64,000 nt of DNA from Fundicoccus ignavus (GTDB lineage Bacteria; Bacillota; Bacilli; Lactobacillales; Aerococcaceae). Shown here piece after piece: positions 24,796 to 33,825 of the stretch. The notes below the pieces were generated by a model. The model did not search any database. It was not told where the DNA came from and worked only from the letters and a program-made list of their open reading frames with translations. The stretch covers positions 62,001 to 126,000 of the forward strand of contig NZ_WJQT01000004.1 in NCBI RefSeq assembly GCF_009659375.1. The letters are read 5' to 3'. Each line of letters begins with the position of its first letter. Position 1 is the stretch's first letter. Position numbers and translations under genes: made by a program.

Positions 24796-25677
24796 TTGGC
24801 AAGAAAAATTAAAGCCGGCATTATCGGACCAGGTAACATTGGGTCAGACTTGATGATGAAATTATTGCGATCAGATGTGATTGAACCCATCGCAATGTTC
24901 GGTATCGATGATGATTCAAGAGGAATGAAAATGGCCAGAGAGAATGGTTTAGTCACTGTTCCAACAGGGATTGACGGGATTAAGGATTTAGAAGAGCAGC
25001 CAGAATTCTTATTTGATGCAACTTCCGCTTATGCACATGAACACAATGCGGCGATTGCGAAAGAATTAGGTATTCGCATGTTTGACTTAACACCTGCAGC
25101 AATTGGACCATTTATTTCACCAACGGTTAACTTAGAAGAACATTTAGCAGCTGAGAACGTCAACATGATTACGTGTGGGGGTCAAGCCACAACACCAATT
25201 ATCTCAGCAATTGCGGATGTAGCACCTGTAGAATATGCGGAAATTGTCGCAACCATTTCAAGTAAATCGGCAGGTCCTGGAACACGTGCAAACATTGACG
25301 AGTTTACAGAAACGACTTCTAAAGCGATTGAAGTGGTTGGGAGAGCGAAGAAAGGGAAAGCGATCATTATCCTTAACCCAGCTGAGCCACCCATCTTAAT
25401 GCGTGATACGATTTACTCAATTATTGAAGGCGACTTTGATGAAGAAGCGGTATTGGCTTCGATCAAGAAACGTGCCGAAGAAATTAAAGAGATTGTACCG
25501 GGCTATCGTTTAAGAACTGAACCTATCATTGACGGTCAACAAGTGACAGTCTTTGTGGAAGTTGAAGGAGCGGGTGACTACTTACCTGTTTACTCTGGCA
25601 ACTTAGACATCATGACCGCTTCAGCGGTTGGGGTTGCAGAACGTGTGGCACGTGACATCTTAGCAAAAGAAGCGTAA
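24796..25677 (+). CDS. mhpF: Acetaldehyde dehydrogenase (acylating)
   Basis: A 293-residue DmpF/MhpF-type enzyme converting acetaldehyde, CoA and NAD+ to acetyl-CoA. The N-terminal nucleotide fold reads KAGIIGPGNIGSDLMMKL, and the catalytic cysteine sits in NMITCGGQATTPI (C127). It starts at TTG 24796, preceded by AGGTAGGG, which contains the hydratase stop codon. The aldolase that channels acetaldehyde to it begins 12 bp after its stop, the usual gene pair. Length is slightly short of the Gram-negative ~310 but complete. Confidence 0.93.
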   Translation: MARKIKAGIIGPGNIGSDLMMKLLRSDVIEPIAMFGIDDDSRGMKMARENGLVTVPTGIDGIKDLEEQPEFLFDATSAYAHEHNAAIAKELGIRMFDLTPAAIGPFISPTVNLEEHLAAENVNMITCGGQATTPIISAIADVAPVEYAEIVATISSKSAGPGTRANIDEFTETTSKAIEVVGRAKKGKAIIILNPAEPPILMRDTIYSIIEGDFDEEAVLASIKKRAEEIKEIVPGYRLRTEPIIDGQQVTVFVEVEGAGDYLPVYSGNLDIMTASAVGVAERVARDILAKEA

Positions 25678-25689
25678 GGGGGCACAGAA

Positions 25690-26700
25690 ATGACAAAGAA
25701 AGTAACCGTAATGGAAGTGGCCTTACGTGATGGCTCACATGCAGTGCGCCACCAATATACAGTCGAGCAAGTCAAAGCGATTGTGAAAGGCTTAAACGAT
25801 GCGCGCGTTCCATATATTGAAGTCGCGCATGGTGATGGTATCGGAGGATCGTCTGTACAATACGGATTCTCACATACGTATGATATTGATTTAATTAAAG
25901 CGGCAAAAGAAGTGGCAGATTTTTCAAAGATTGCCGTTCTACTCTTGCCAGGCATCGGAACAGTGGAAGACTTGAAGTTAGCGCATGCAGCAGGAGCCGA
26001 TATGGTTCGTGTCGCAACGCACTCAACGGAAGCAGATGTTTCGGCGCAACATATTAAATACGCGAAGAATGAACTCGGCATGGAAGTTGTTGGCTTCTTG
26101 ATGATGGCTCATATGACGGAGCCTGAAAGACTTGTCGAAGAAGCATTGAAAATGCAAAGCTACGGGGCGGACATTATTTATGTCACAGATTCAGCAGGTG
26201 CTTTGTTACCAGAAGGTGTAACTGCCAGAGTTTCAGCTTTAGTTGAAGCCTTGGATGTACCAGTAGGTTTCCACGCCCACAACAACTTAGGTTTAGCAAT
26301 TGGGAATTCACTGGCTGCGATTGAAGCAGGCGCGACTTATGTCGATGGAAGTGTCCGTGCTTTAGGAGCAGGTTCAGGGAATACGCAAACCGAAGTATTG
26401 GCAGCTGTCTTAGACAAAGCTGGCATTGAAACGGGGATCGATATTTATGGGATCCAAGATGTAGCAGAAGATTTAGTGGCACCGATTATGGAAGCACCAC
26501 AAATCGTAGACCGTGACAACATTATCTTAGGTTACGCAGGGGTTTACTCAAGCTTTAGATTATTTGCGCAAAGAGCAGGTAAGAAGTATGACCTTGAGCC
26601 ACGCGATATCTTGACGGAGCTAGGCCGCATCGGTGTAGTAGGCGGACAAGAAGATATGGTAATGGACGTCGCAGCCAGAATGGCGGCTGAGCGCGCTTAA
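25690..26700 (+). CDS. mhpE: 4-hydroxy-2-oxovalerate aldolase
   Basis: A 336-residue DmpG/MhpE-type TIM-barrel aldolase that splits 4-hydroxy-2-oxovalerate to pyruvate and acetaldehyde. VALRDGSHAVRHQY holds the catalytic R13, D14, H17 and H21; FHAHNNLGLAIGNS supplies the metal-binding H-x-H. The C-terminal segment is the domain that docks onto the acylating dehydrogenase for channelling. AAGGGGG lies 8 nt before the ATG. Last gene of the three-gene operon; the next 170 bp hold a new promoter. Confidence 0.94.
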   Translation: MTKKVTVMEVALRDGSHAVRHQYTVEQVKAIVKGLNDARVPYIEVAHGDGIGGSSVQYGFSHTYDIDLIKAAKEVADFSKIAVLLLPGIGTVEDLKLAHAAGADMVRVATHSTEADVSAQHIKYAKNELGMEVVGFLMMAHMTEPERLVEEALKMQSYGADIIYVTDSAGALLPEGVTARVSALVEALDVPVGFHAHNNLGLAIGNSLAAIEAGATYVDGSVRALGAGSGNTQTEVLAAVLDKAGIETGIDIYGIQDVAEDLVAPIMEAPQIVDRDNIILGYAGVYSSFRLFAQRAGKKYDLEPRDILTELGRIGVVGGQEDMVMDVAARMAAERA

Positions 26701-26791
26701 TGCGGCTAGGCTGACGCTTTCTGGGAAAGTATTTTGTAAGGAAATTTCATGAGAGATCGTCTGAAAGCGGCGGTTTCTCTTATAAAGAAAT

Positions 26792-26838
26792 TGTAAGCGT
26801 TTGTCGTCTGTTGTGTGTTGATTTGTATTGTGTATAAA
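26792..26838 (+). promoter_or_regulatory. Promoter with cre-like site for catechol dioxygenase
   Basis: TGTAAGCGTTTGTC (26792-26805), cre-like, then TTGTGT (26811-26816), 16 bp, TATAAA (26833-26838). AAAGGAG precedes the start at 26874. Confidence 0.5.
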
Positions 26839-26873
26839 ATAAAAAATTAATTTATTAAAAGGAGCAATTTAAA

Positions 26874-27914
26874 ATGACAGAAACTTATGTAGAAAAATTC
26901 CGTGATGTTCATCAATTAGCCCATGCTGAGTTATATACACCAGTATTAGAGAAATCGGTAGAATTCTTTACTGAAATCTTAGGGATGACAGTGGTTCATG
27001 AGGAAAATGGTTCAGTTTACTTACGTGCTTATGAAGATACTTACAAATACTCTTTAATTTTAACACCTCACCATGAAGCAGGTATGAAACATACAGCTTT
27101 CCGTACTTACTCACCACAAGCGTTAGAGCGTCGTGTTGAAGCTTTAGAAGCTGCTGGAGTAAAAGGTGAATGGATTGAAGAGAGCTATGGTCACGGCCGT
27201 GCTTACCAATTCGACGATTTAGATGGTCACCGTTTAGAATTATTCTGGGAAGTTGAGCGTTACGAAGCACCTGCTCACTTAAGTTCTAAATTACGTAACC
27301 GTCCACAACGTCGTCCATTACGTGGCGTACCAGTTCGTCGTATCGACCACATCAACTTCTTAACAAACGAAGCTAAAGTGCCAGCTAACGCTGAGTTCTA
27401 TGTAGATCAATTAGGCTTTAACATCCGTGAAGGCGTTAAGAAACCAGATGGCGATTTCTTTGCAACTTGGTTATCAGTTTCTCCATTAGTTCACGAGGTG
27501 GCTTTAATGGGTGACGGATTAAACGGTAGCGGTCGTTTACACCACTTGGCTTATTGGTATGGTATGCCTCAACATTTAGATGATTTATCAGATTTATGTA
27601 AAGAGTACGGCATCGAAATCGAAGCTGGACCATTGAAACACGGTGTGTCTCAAGCGTTATGTATGTATATCATTGAACCAGGCGGAAACCGTATCGAATT
27701 ATTCGGTGACTCAGGTTACTTAATCTTGGATCCAGACAAACCAACTGTTGAATGGGCTGCTGAAGATACTGAATTAGCAATCATTTGGTATGGTGGTAAA
27801 TTACCAGAAACTTACTTCCGTCACGGAACACCAGCAATCAAAGACGAAACAGATGAGTTGAACATTTACTTCGAACCAGGTGAAAACCAAATTCACGAAG
27901 CTAAAGGCAACTAA
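26874..27914 (+). CDS. Catechol 2,3-dioxygenase (extradiol ring cleavage)
   Basis: A 346-residue two-domain vicinal-oxygen-chelate enzyme that opens catechol next to the hydroxyls, giving 2-hydroxymuconic semialdehyde. Iron ligands are visible at H159 (RRIDHINF), H224 (RLHHLAYW) and E275 (GNRIELFG), with the same 51-residue H-to-E spacing as XylE. The N-terminal VOC domain covers about 10-130. It resembles thermophilic Bacillus-type catechol dioxygenases more than the 307-residue XylE. Transcribed from its own promoter, followed by a terminator and then the hydrolase of the next step. Codons are highly biased to A/T and optimal types, suggesting strong expression. Confidence 0.92.
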   Translation: MTETYVEKFRDVHQLAHAELYTPVLEKSVEFFTEILGMTVVHEENGSVYLRAYEDTYKYSLILTPHHEAGMKHTAFRTYSPQALERRVEALEAAGVKGEWIEESYGHGRAYQFDDLDGHRLELFWEVERYEAPAHLSSKLRNRPQRRPLRGVPVRRIDHINFLTNEAKVPANAEFYVDQLGFNIREGVKKPDGDFFATWLSVSPLVHEVALMGDGLNGSGRLHHLAYWYGMPQHLDDLSDLCKEYGIEIEAGPLKHGVSQALCMYIIEPGGNRIELFGDSGYLILDPDKPTVEWAAEDTELAIIWYGGKLPETYFRHGTPAIKDETDELNIYFEPGENQIHEAKGN

Positions 27915-27975
27915 TTCAAGCTCAGCCTTTAATATTTAAATGATTTGCTCTACTACGCGTCATTTATTCACACTT

Positions 27976-28008
27976 GCCAAAGTCTGAGCGCATGCTTGGA
28001 CTTTTGGC
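27976..28008 (+). terminator. Terminator of the dioxygenase gene
   Basis: GCCAAAGTCTGAGC, GCAT loop, GCTTGGACTTTTGGC; about 14 paired positions including a G-U pair. The T-run lies inside the 3' arm, so some read-through is possible. Confidence 0.6.
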
Positions 28009-28151
28009 GATTAAAGAGCAGTATTCGTACATTACTATAACAAAATACGAAACAAAATTTCATCGTGTTCCGTTATGCGGGAATATGACCTGAAATGTGT
28101 GCGCGTATCTCGTATAATAAAACTATCAATCCTTAAGGAGGAATTTTAATC

Positions 28152-28988
28152 ATGAGTAGACCAGAAATTGGCAAGAGTATTAAGACAGGTAACTTTACAA
28201 CGAACTACTTAGAAGTTGGTGAAAATGTAGGTGGCGTTCCATTACTATTCATCCACGGTTCAGGCCCAGGTGTATCAGCTTACGCTAACTGGCGTTTAGT
28301 ATTACCTTTAGTAGAAGAAACAAACCACGCTTACGCGATGGATATGATTGGTTTCGGTTATTCAGACAAACCAACTGGTGACGAAGTAGATTACGGTATC
28401 GACTTATGGACACAACAAATCGTAGACTTTATTGACGCAATTGGCGTTGAGAAAGTAAACTTAGTAGGAAACTCTTTCGGTGGATCATTAGCTTTCTCAG
28501 TAGCGTTAAAATACCCAGAAAAAGTTAACAAAATCATCACAATGGGTGCCATGGGTACACAAGGCGACATTCCTTACGGTCTAAACGAAGTTTGGGGCTA
28601 CAAAGGTACGAAAGAACATATGGCTGAATTAATCGACCTATTCACTTTCGACAAGAAATTTGCATCAGACGAGTTAGCGCAAGTTCGTTACGAAGCGTCA
28701 ATGGAACCTGGTTTCCACGAAGCCTTCAGCTCAATGTTCCCACACCCTCGTCAAGCATCAGTGGATGATTTATCATTCCCAGACGAAGACTTCAAGACAA
28801 TCCAACACAAAACATTGTTGGTTCACGGTCGTGAAGACAAAGTGGTTCCAGTTGAGAACTCATTACGTCTAATCAAGTTGATTCCAAATGCAGAGCTACA
28901 CATCTTCGGTGGTTGTGGACACTGGACTCAAATCGAGAAATCACAAGAATTTGCTGACTTAGTAAACAACTTCGCCGGCAGAGAATAA
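28152..28988 (+). CDS. 2-hydroxymuconic semialdehyde hydrolase-type alpha/beta hydrolase
   Basis: A 278-residue C-C bond hydrolase of the DmpD/XylF/TodF group, which cleaves the ring-fission product to 2-hydroxypentadienoate plus formate or a carboxylic acid. The catalytic triad is S108 (VGNSFGG), D229 (GREDKVV) and H257 (GCGHWTQ); the oxyanion loop is HGSGPGVSAYANW, typical of meta-cleavage-product hydrolases. A TATAAT lies at 28113-28118 and AAGGAGG precedes the ATG. It completes, with the genes from 23983 on, a catechol-to-central-metabolism route; the NAD-dependent dehydrogenase branch is not present in the window. Confidence 0.88.
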   Translation: MSRPEIGKSIKTGNFTTNYLEVGENVGGVPLLFIHGSGPGVSAYANWRLVLPLVEETNHAYAMDMIGFGYSDKPTGDEVDYGIDLWTQQIVDFIDAIGVEKVNLVGNSFGGSLAFSVALKYPEKVNKIITMGAMGTQGDIPYGLNEVWGYKGTKEHMAELIDLFTFDKKFASDELAQVRYEASMEPGFHEAFSSMFPHPRQASVDDLSFPDEDFKTIQHKTLLVHGREDKVVPVENSLRLIKLIPNAELHIFGGCGHWTQIEKSQEFADLVNNFAGRE

Positions 28989-29003
28989 GACTAATTATGA
29001 TGG

Positions 29004-29034
29004 CAGGTCTCCAGAAGGGGGCCTGTTTTTTTTG
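29004..29034 (+). terminator. Terminator of the hydrolase gene
   Basis: CAGGTCTCC, AGAA loop, GGGGGCCTG, then at least eight T. Confidence 0.88.
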
Positions 29035-29039
29035 TTGTG

Positions 29040-29796
29040 CTGCGCTCACCGCGTTAGTTTGCCATGGCGGTGGTCGCTTCCAAAGCCTTCGTGGTCACTC
29101 TGTCTTTTCCAGCTCAATTGGCTAGGCTCTGTCTACTTCGCTTTGCTCATAGTCAGAGCAAGCTGCGCCAATTGCCCTTTGTACCGCTATAGGCAAACTG
29201 ACGCGGTGAGCTTCGCGTGTTTGGATGGTTGCGCTCGCCGTGTTAATTTGCCATGGCGGTGGTCGCTTCCAAAGCCTTCGTTGTCACTCTGTCTTTTCCA
29301 ACTCAATTGGCTAGGCTCTGTCTACTTCGCTTTGCTCATAGTCAGAGCAAGCTGCGCCAATTGCCCTTTGTACCGCTATAGGCAAACTGACAGGGTGAGC
29401 TTCGCGTGTTTGGATGGTTGCGCTCGCCGTGTTAATTTGCCATGGCGGTGATCGCTTCCGAAGCCTTCGTTGTCACTCTGTCTTTTCCAGCTCAATTGGC
29501 TAGGGTGTGTCTACTTCGCTGCGCTCAAAGTCACACCAAGTTGTGCCAATTGTCCTTTGTACCGCTATAGGCAAACTAACGCGGTGAGCTTCGCGTGTTT
29601 GGGTGGTTGCGCTCGCCGTGTTAGTTTGCCATCGCGGTGGTCGCTTCCAAAGTCTTCGTTGTCACTCTGTCTTTTCCAACTCAATTGGCTAGGCTCTGTC
29701 TACTTCGCTTTGCTCATAGTCAGAGCAAGCTGCGCCAATTGCCCTTTGTACCGCTATAGGCAAACTAGCGCGGTGAGCTTTGGATTTTTGGGGGAA
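29040..29796 (+). repeat. Family C structured repeat, four tandem units of 189 bp
   Basis: TGCGCTC-starts at 29041, 29230, 29419 and 29608 give a constant 189-bp period. Each unit folds on itself: TTTGCCATGGCGG near one end, CGCTATAGGCAAAC near the other, and inner arms CAATTGGC/GCCAATTG and GCTCTG/CAGAGC. Long open frames through the array are translations of the repeat (189 is divisible by 3) and not genes. Related single units lie at 37.5, 33.5 and 47.4 kb. Confidence 0.92.
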
Positions 29797-29859
29797 TGAC
29801 TGATTGTGGAAGAAATGGGGTTAGGTTTTAGTTAGCGGCTTGTAAAAGTTCTTGAAAAG

Positions 29860-29951
29860 ATAAAGGAGTGGCGCTCGGCGCCACGATTAATATAGACAAG
29901 GCTGTGCTCTTTGATATAATCGTCGTGAAACATGGTGGAGCGTCTCCTTAT
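29860..29951 (+). repeat. Family B repeat variant
   Basis: ATAAAGGAGTGGCGCTCGG ... GCCACGATTAA ... GATATAATCGTCGTGAAAC ... GCGTCTCCTTAT, with inverted ends. The stretch 29782-29900 is nearly identical to 37704-37822, i.e. a duplicated C-plus-B block. 29952-30115 holds only the promoter region of the DeoR gene. Confidence 0.75.
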
Positions 29952-30115
29952 GTAATCATTACATAAACTTTACAATGGAATTGCCATGCATATGTTACGA
30001 TATCGATAAGTAGTACTAGATTGATGGGAAGAGCTAGGCTTTCAAGTCTTTTATGGAAATTGTCTGTGCTGTATTCAAGGGGATGTCTTTGAAGAAGATG
30101 ATGGGGTGAAGTATT

Positions 30116-30874
30116 TTGAAAGAACAACGCATGGCGAAAATCATTGCTTATTTGAAAAAGTATCAGAAGGCCACAATTTCGGAATTAGCGGAGTTATTGG
30201 GTGTATCTGAGATGACAATTCGTAGGGATGTGGAAATGCTTACGGATAATCAATTAGTAAAACGGGTTCGCGGGGCTGTGATATTGGAACGATACGAGTC
30301 GAATGAAGTGGAATATGATATTCGACTATTAACAGACGTCAATGAGAAAAAGAAAATTGCGGCTAAAGCATCGGAATTTATTGAAGAAGGTGACACAATT
30401 TTTCTGGATTCTGGTACAACGACGATTCATTTGGTCCCTTACTTACATGAAAAGAAAAACTTGACGGTCATTATTAATGATTTCGAAATTTATGAACAGT
30501 TGAAGGACATGAAAAATTGTAGAGTGATTTTTGCGGGTGGCGCACTCCACAACGATTATGAAAGTATTACGTCGGGGATTCATACGCAAGCTTTTTACGA
30601 GCAGTTTTATGCCAATAAAGCGTTTATTGCTGTAATGTCCGTTGATTTGAAGAATGGTTTATTTCATTCAACGTCTGAGGTAGCTTATACTAAAAAGGCA
30701 ATGATTGATAATGCTGATAAAATTATTGTGTTGGTTGATCATAAAAAGTTTGAGAGTCGGTCTACTTATAGAATTGTTAAAATGGATCAAGTAGATACGA
30801 TTATAACGGATTGTTATTTCGATGAAAGCCTGTATCCTGAATTAAACAATATTCAAATTATAAAAACAAATTAA
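30116..30874 (+). CDS. DeoR-family transcriptional regulator
   Basis: A 252-residue repressor: N-terminal helix-turn-helix (RMAKIIAYLKKYQKATISEL, GVSEMTIRRDVEMLTDNQLV) and the DeoRC sugar-phosphate sensor domain with DSGTTTIHLVPYL and later ADKIIVLVDHKKFESRS. TTG at 30116 is used because GGGGTGA lies at proper distance and the sequence aligns from MKEQRM; ATG 30131 lacks a ribosome site. DeoR members usually sense phosphorylated sugars, so it probably controls the following phosphoesterase/ABC importer genes. A terminator separates it from them. Confidence 0.88.
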   Translation: MKEQRMAKIIAYLKKYQKATISELAELLGVSEMTIRRDVEMLTDNQLVKRVRGAVILERYESNEVEYDIRLLTDVNEKKKIAAKASEFIEEGDTIFLDSGTTTIHLVPYLHEKKNLTVIINDFEIYEQLKDMKNCRVIFAGGALHNDYESITSGIHTQAFYEQFYANKAFIAVMSVDLKNGLFHSTSEVAYTKKAMIDNADKIIVLVDHKKFESRSTYRIVKMDQVDTIITDCYFDESLYPELNNIQIIKTN

Positions 30875-30922
30875 CTAGTAATATTGTCATGACATAAATA
30901 ATATAAGAAAAATCACGAGCAT

Positions 30923-30960
30923 GACCTCACACGAATTTACTGATTTGTGTGAGGTCTATT
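30923..30960 (+). terminator. Terminator of the DeoR gene
   Basis: GACCTCACAC, 14-nt loop, GTGTGAGGTC, then TATTTG. Confidence 0.75.
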
Positions 30961-31132
30961 TGTTGTATATATAGCTTTTACAAGTGTTCGTGTGAGAAAA
31001 GAGTGGATAATTCACAAAGAAATTGAAAAAATAACATGTTGATGTGAGATATTACTGAGAAATAAACTAAAAATTTACATAAAAATTTAAGTAACTTAAC
31101 GTGGAATTTACTGGGAATTTACAATCGCGGAC

Positions 31133-31165
31133 TATAATTTTAAGTGTAGTCAAGAAACGATTACA
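31133..31165 (+). promoter_or_regulatory. -10 element and cre-like site of the phosphoesterase/ABC unit
   Basis: TATAAT at 31133-31138 with no good -35, followed by AAGAAACGATTACA (31152-31165), whose last eleven bases fit a cre site. Position after the start site suggests CcpA roadblock. Confidence 0.45.
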
Positions 31166-31196
31166 TGAGGTGTAATGCTGAGGAGGTGAAAATTTA

Positions 31197-32030
31197 ATGA
31201 AAATAGCAGTCATGGGTGATTTACATTTTCCGAGTGCTCAAGGAGTAAGCAGACCATTAGAATCAGAGGTGTTAGTGGCGCGCGATGCATTCTTTGACCA
31301 CTTTTTAACTAAATTTTTCGCAATTGAGTCTGATCTATATGTTTCAGTAGGGGATTTAACGAATTGTGGTTTGCAAGATGAGTTTGTAGAAGTTTTTTCT
31401 TTAATAGATTCACATCAAAAAAAGTTTAAATTAGCTTTGGGGAATCATGATTTGTATACCCATACGCGTCAAGATGTGTTGAAGATAATAGATGAAACTG
31501 TAAACGTTGCATTTGAAAAGGAAGGGATTGTGTTTGCTTTTCTGGAAACAGCGCGTGAACAAAGACCTGATCGTTGGGATGGGACATTAAGCTTGGAACA
31601 ATTGGCATGGTTGGAGCAAGTTGTGATCGAGTCAGGTGATAAAACGTTAGTGGTGATTGCACATCACCCACCTTACAATACGACAGCTAAGTCAAATCAT
31701 CACTATTCTTCGATTGAGCCAGCCATTGATTTATGGTCAATCCTTGAACAGAAGCAGGGTAAAGGTATCTATGTTTGCGGACACGTGCATACAGATTCGA
31801 TTGTCCATCACCAACAATGGACGTTTGTCCAAATCGCGGCTGTGCTCGATAGCGAGACAGTGCGAGTGATGGATATTCAAGGCGATACGCTGTCCATCCA
31901 AAGTGTTGATGTTTCCACGGAAGCATCACGTGTTCAAGCACAATTGTTGGGAGAGAATTTAGAGTATTTTGGCTTGTCACCATTAGGCGTAGGGACACCC
32001 TTACTGCAGGCCACGACAGTCAGATGGTAA
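31197..32030 (+). CDS. Cytoplasmic calcineurin-like phosphoesterase
   Basis: A 277-residue class III phosphodiesterase-like enzyme without a signal peptide: MGDLHF (D8, H10), VGDLTNCG, ALGNHDLYTH, VIAHHPPYN and CGHVHTDSI give the full binuclear metal set. GAGGAGGTG precedes the ATG. Next to a sugar-phosphate-type importer and a glycerophosphodiester phosphodiesterase, it may process an imported phosphodiester, in the manner of GpdQ-like enzymes; cAMP or other substrates are not excluded. The binding protein gene follows 83 bp later on the same strand. Confidence 0.82.
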   Translation: MKIAVMGDLHFPSAQGVSRPLESEVLVARDAFFDHFLTKFFAIESDLYVSVGDLTNCGLQDEFVEVFSLIDSHQKKFKLALGNHDLYTHTRQDVLKIIDETVNVAFEKEGIVFAFLETAREQRPDRWDGTLSLEQLAWLEQVVIESGDKTLVVIAHHPPYNTTAKSNHHYSSIEPAIDLWSILEQKQGKGIYVCGHVHTDSIVHHQQWTFVQIAAVLDSETVRVMDIQGDTLSIQSVDVSTEASRVQAQLLGENLEYFGLSPLGVGTPLLQATTVRW

Positions 32031-32113
32031 GTCAATCGTCATAAGTAACCAATCGGAATTTAGTAGTATTTTGAAATTAATTAAAAAACTTACAAAATAG
32101 GAGAGATTATTTC

Positions 32114-33391
32114 ATGAAACTGGGTAAATTAATTAGAGCAGGTTTGGCAACGTTAAGTGCATTATCATTGATGCTTCCAGCGAATAACTTAGTGGCAGAG
32201 GCACAGGAAGATCCCATTGAAATTACATTCTGGTACGCGTTCGGTGATGCGGTAGAAGCAAATAACCAAGCATTAACTGAATTATTTAACGAAACAGTTG
32301 GAGCAGAAAATGGTATCCAAGTTAGCGCTGAATATCAAGGAAACTACGAAGATATCTATTCTAAGCTACAAAGTGCTTTTGTTGCAGGTGAGACACCCCA
32401 CGTTTCAGTGGTTAACTCTTTAGGGTTAATTCAATTTGCAAAAAACGGTATGTTACAACCAATTGGTGACTATATGGCTCAAGAAGATTTAGATGATTTT
32501 TACCCTGGCTTATTATTGAACAGCTACTTTGAAGAGGTTCAGTATGGCTTACCTTACTTAAGAAGTACACCTATCATGTATTATAACGCGTCATTATTTG
32601 AAGAATATGGCATCGAAGCAAAATTAGACACATTTGACGATATGTTAACAGCAGCTAGAGCCTTGAAAGAGAACGGTATCGACAACGGTGTTGCTATCTT
32701 ACCTAATCAATGGCATTTCGATGCTTTCATGCGTCAAAGTGGAGGTGCGATTTTAAATGAAGATTTAACAGAAGCTGTCTTTGCTTCGGAAGAAGTAGCA
32801 AGCTTATTCCAATTCTTACGAGATGGTCTAGCGGAAGGTGTGTTCACTTTCTATCCATCAGGTACAGATCAAACAACCGCATACTCTAACAACCAATTAG
32901 GCATGTGGTTCGAATCAACAGGTAGTTTAGTGAATACGATTAAAATTTCAGAAGAAGTTGGTTTTGAAGTAGCGACGGCCTTCATCCCAACAGCAGTTGA
33001 AGAGCGAAATGTCCCAACAGGTGGTGCTAATATCGCCATGATTTCAGGTCATTCCGAAGAAGAAAATGAAGCAGCTGCTTTATTCATGAATTTCCTAACG
33101 GCTCCTGATCAAGCGGCTTACTCACACATTAACACGGGTTATTTACCAACACGCCAAAGTTTAGCGGAGCATGCGGATGTTGTTGCTTTGCATACTGAAA
33201 CACCTCAATATGCAACAGCATTAGCTCAATTAGACTACGCAGGAATTGAACCAAATGCGCCTGGCTATGCTGAAGTTGTGACACTAATTGATGACATGAT
33301 TACTGAAATTTTAACAACGGATGTTGAAATTATGCCTACTTTAGAACTTTATCAAGAAGAAGCGAATGCAGTTTTAGAAGCAAACCGTTAA
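32114..33391 (+). CDS. Extracellular solute-binding protein, family 1 (UgpB-like)
   Basis: A 425-residue carbohydrate/glycerol-phosphate-type binding protein: ITFWYAFGDAVEANNQALTE, VVNSLGLIQFAKNGMLQPI and YGLPYLRSTPIMYYNASLFE are typical of the MalE/UgpB group. The signal peptide (basic start, hydrophobic core, ...NNLVAEAQ-EDP) has no cysteine, hence no lipobox. It is followed by a 434-bp gap with a structured repeat before the GDPD, ATPase and two permease genes, which should be its partners. Context and the UgpB-like motifs suggest sn-glycerol 3-phosphate or glycerophosphodiesters as ligand. Confidence 0.82.
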   Translation: MKLGKLIRAGLATLSALSLMLPANNLVAEAQEDPIEITFWYAFGDAVEANNQALTELFNETVGAENGIQVSAEYQGNYEDIYSKLQSAFVAGETPHVSVVNSLGLIQFAKNGMLQPIGDYMAQEDLDDFYPGLLLNSYFEEVQYGLPYLRSTPIMYYNASLFEEYGIEAKLDTFDDMLTAARALKENGIDNGVAILPNQWHFDAFMRQSGGAILNEDLTEAVFASEEVASLFQFLRDGLAEGVFTFYPSGTDQTTAYSNNQLGMWFESTGSLVNTIKISEEVGFEVATAFIPTAVEERNVPTGGANIAMISGHSEEENEAAALFMNFLTAPDQAAYSHINTGYLPTRQSLAEHADVVALHTETPQYATALAQLDYAGIEPNAPGYAEVVTLIDDMITEILTTDVEIMPTLELYQEEANAVLEANR

Positions 33392-33454
33392 GTCGACTGG
33401 AGAGAATTTTAGAGTTAGCCTTGTCTTCGTAATGGCGACAAGGCTTTCTTTTAT

Positions 33455-33770
33455 AAGTTTTGTATTGCTTTACCAAGCTTTGAACTTCGCTCAACTTATT
33501 ATTTTCCAAGGCGGTGGTCGTTTTCAAAGCCTCACGGTTGTGATGGCTTTTCCAGATCAATCGGCTAGGCTCTGTCTACTTCGCTTTCTTTATTAATAGT
33601 CAGAGCAAGCTACTAATGTTAGTAGCGAGGGATTACCCTTTGTACCGCTATGGAAAACAATTAGCTGATTTACGTTAAATAGTCCAACAAAAGTAAAGCA
33701 ATATAATCAAGTTAAAACTGCTAACCAAAATTCAAAGTCCTTGGACTCGTCCAAGGTTTTCTGATAAGTA
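33455..33770 (+). repeat. Long family C-type repeat, copy 1
   Basis: About 310 bp homologous to 47385-47695 from TAAGTTTT through TTTTCCAAGGCGG, GGCTAGGCTCTGTC, CCCTTTGTACCGCTATGG and a final hairpin CCTTGG-ACTCGT-CCAAGG plus TTTT. Core matches the 189-bp units at 29 kb. Lies between binding-protein and GDPD genes; the last hairpin could terminate or reduce transcription. Confidence 0.82.
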
Positions 33771-33825
33771 ACATTAAATCAGAAAAGGCATCCATTGTAC
33801 CGATGATAAAAGGGAGAGATATAAA

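Noticed and set aside
29032..29799. Two long plus-strand open frames (139 and 109 codons)
   Set aside because: They are translations of the 189-bp family C repeat, whose length is a multiple of three; no ribosome site and internal sequence repeats exactly with the DNA period.
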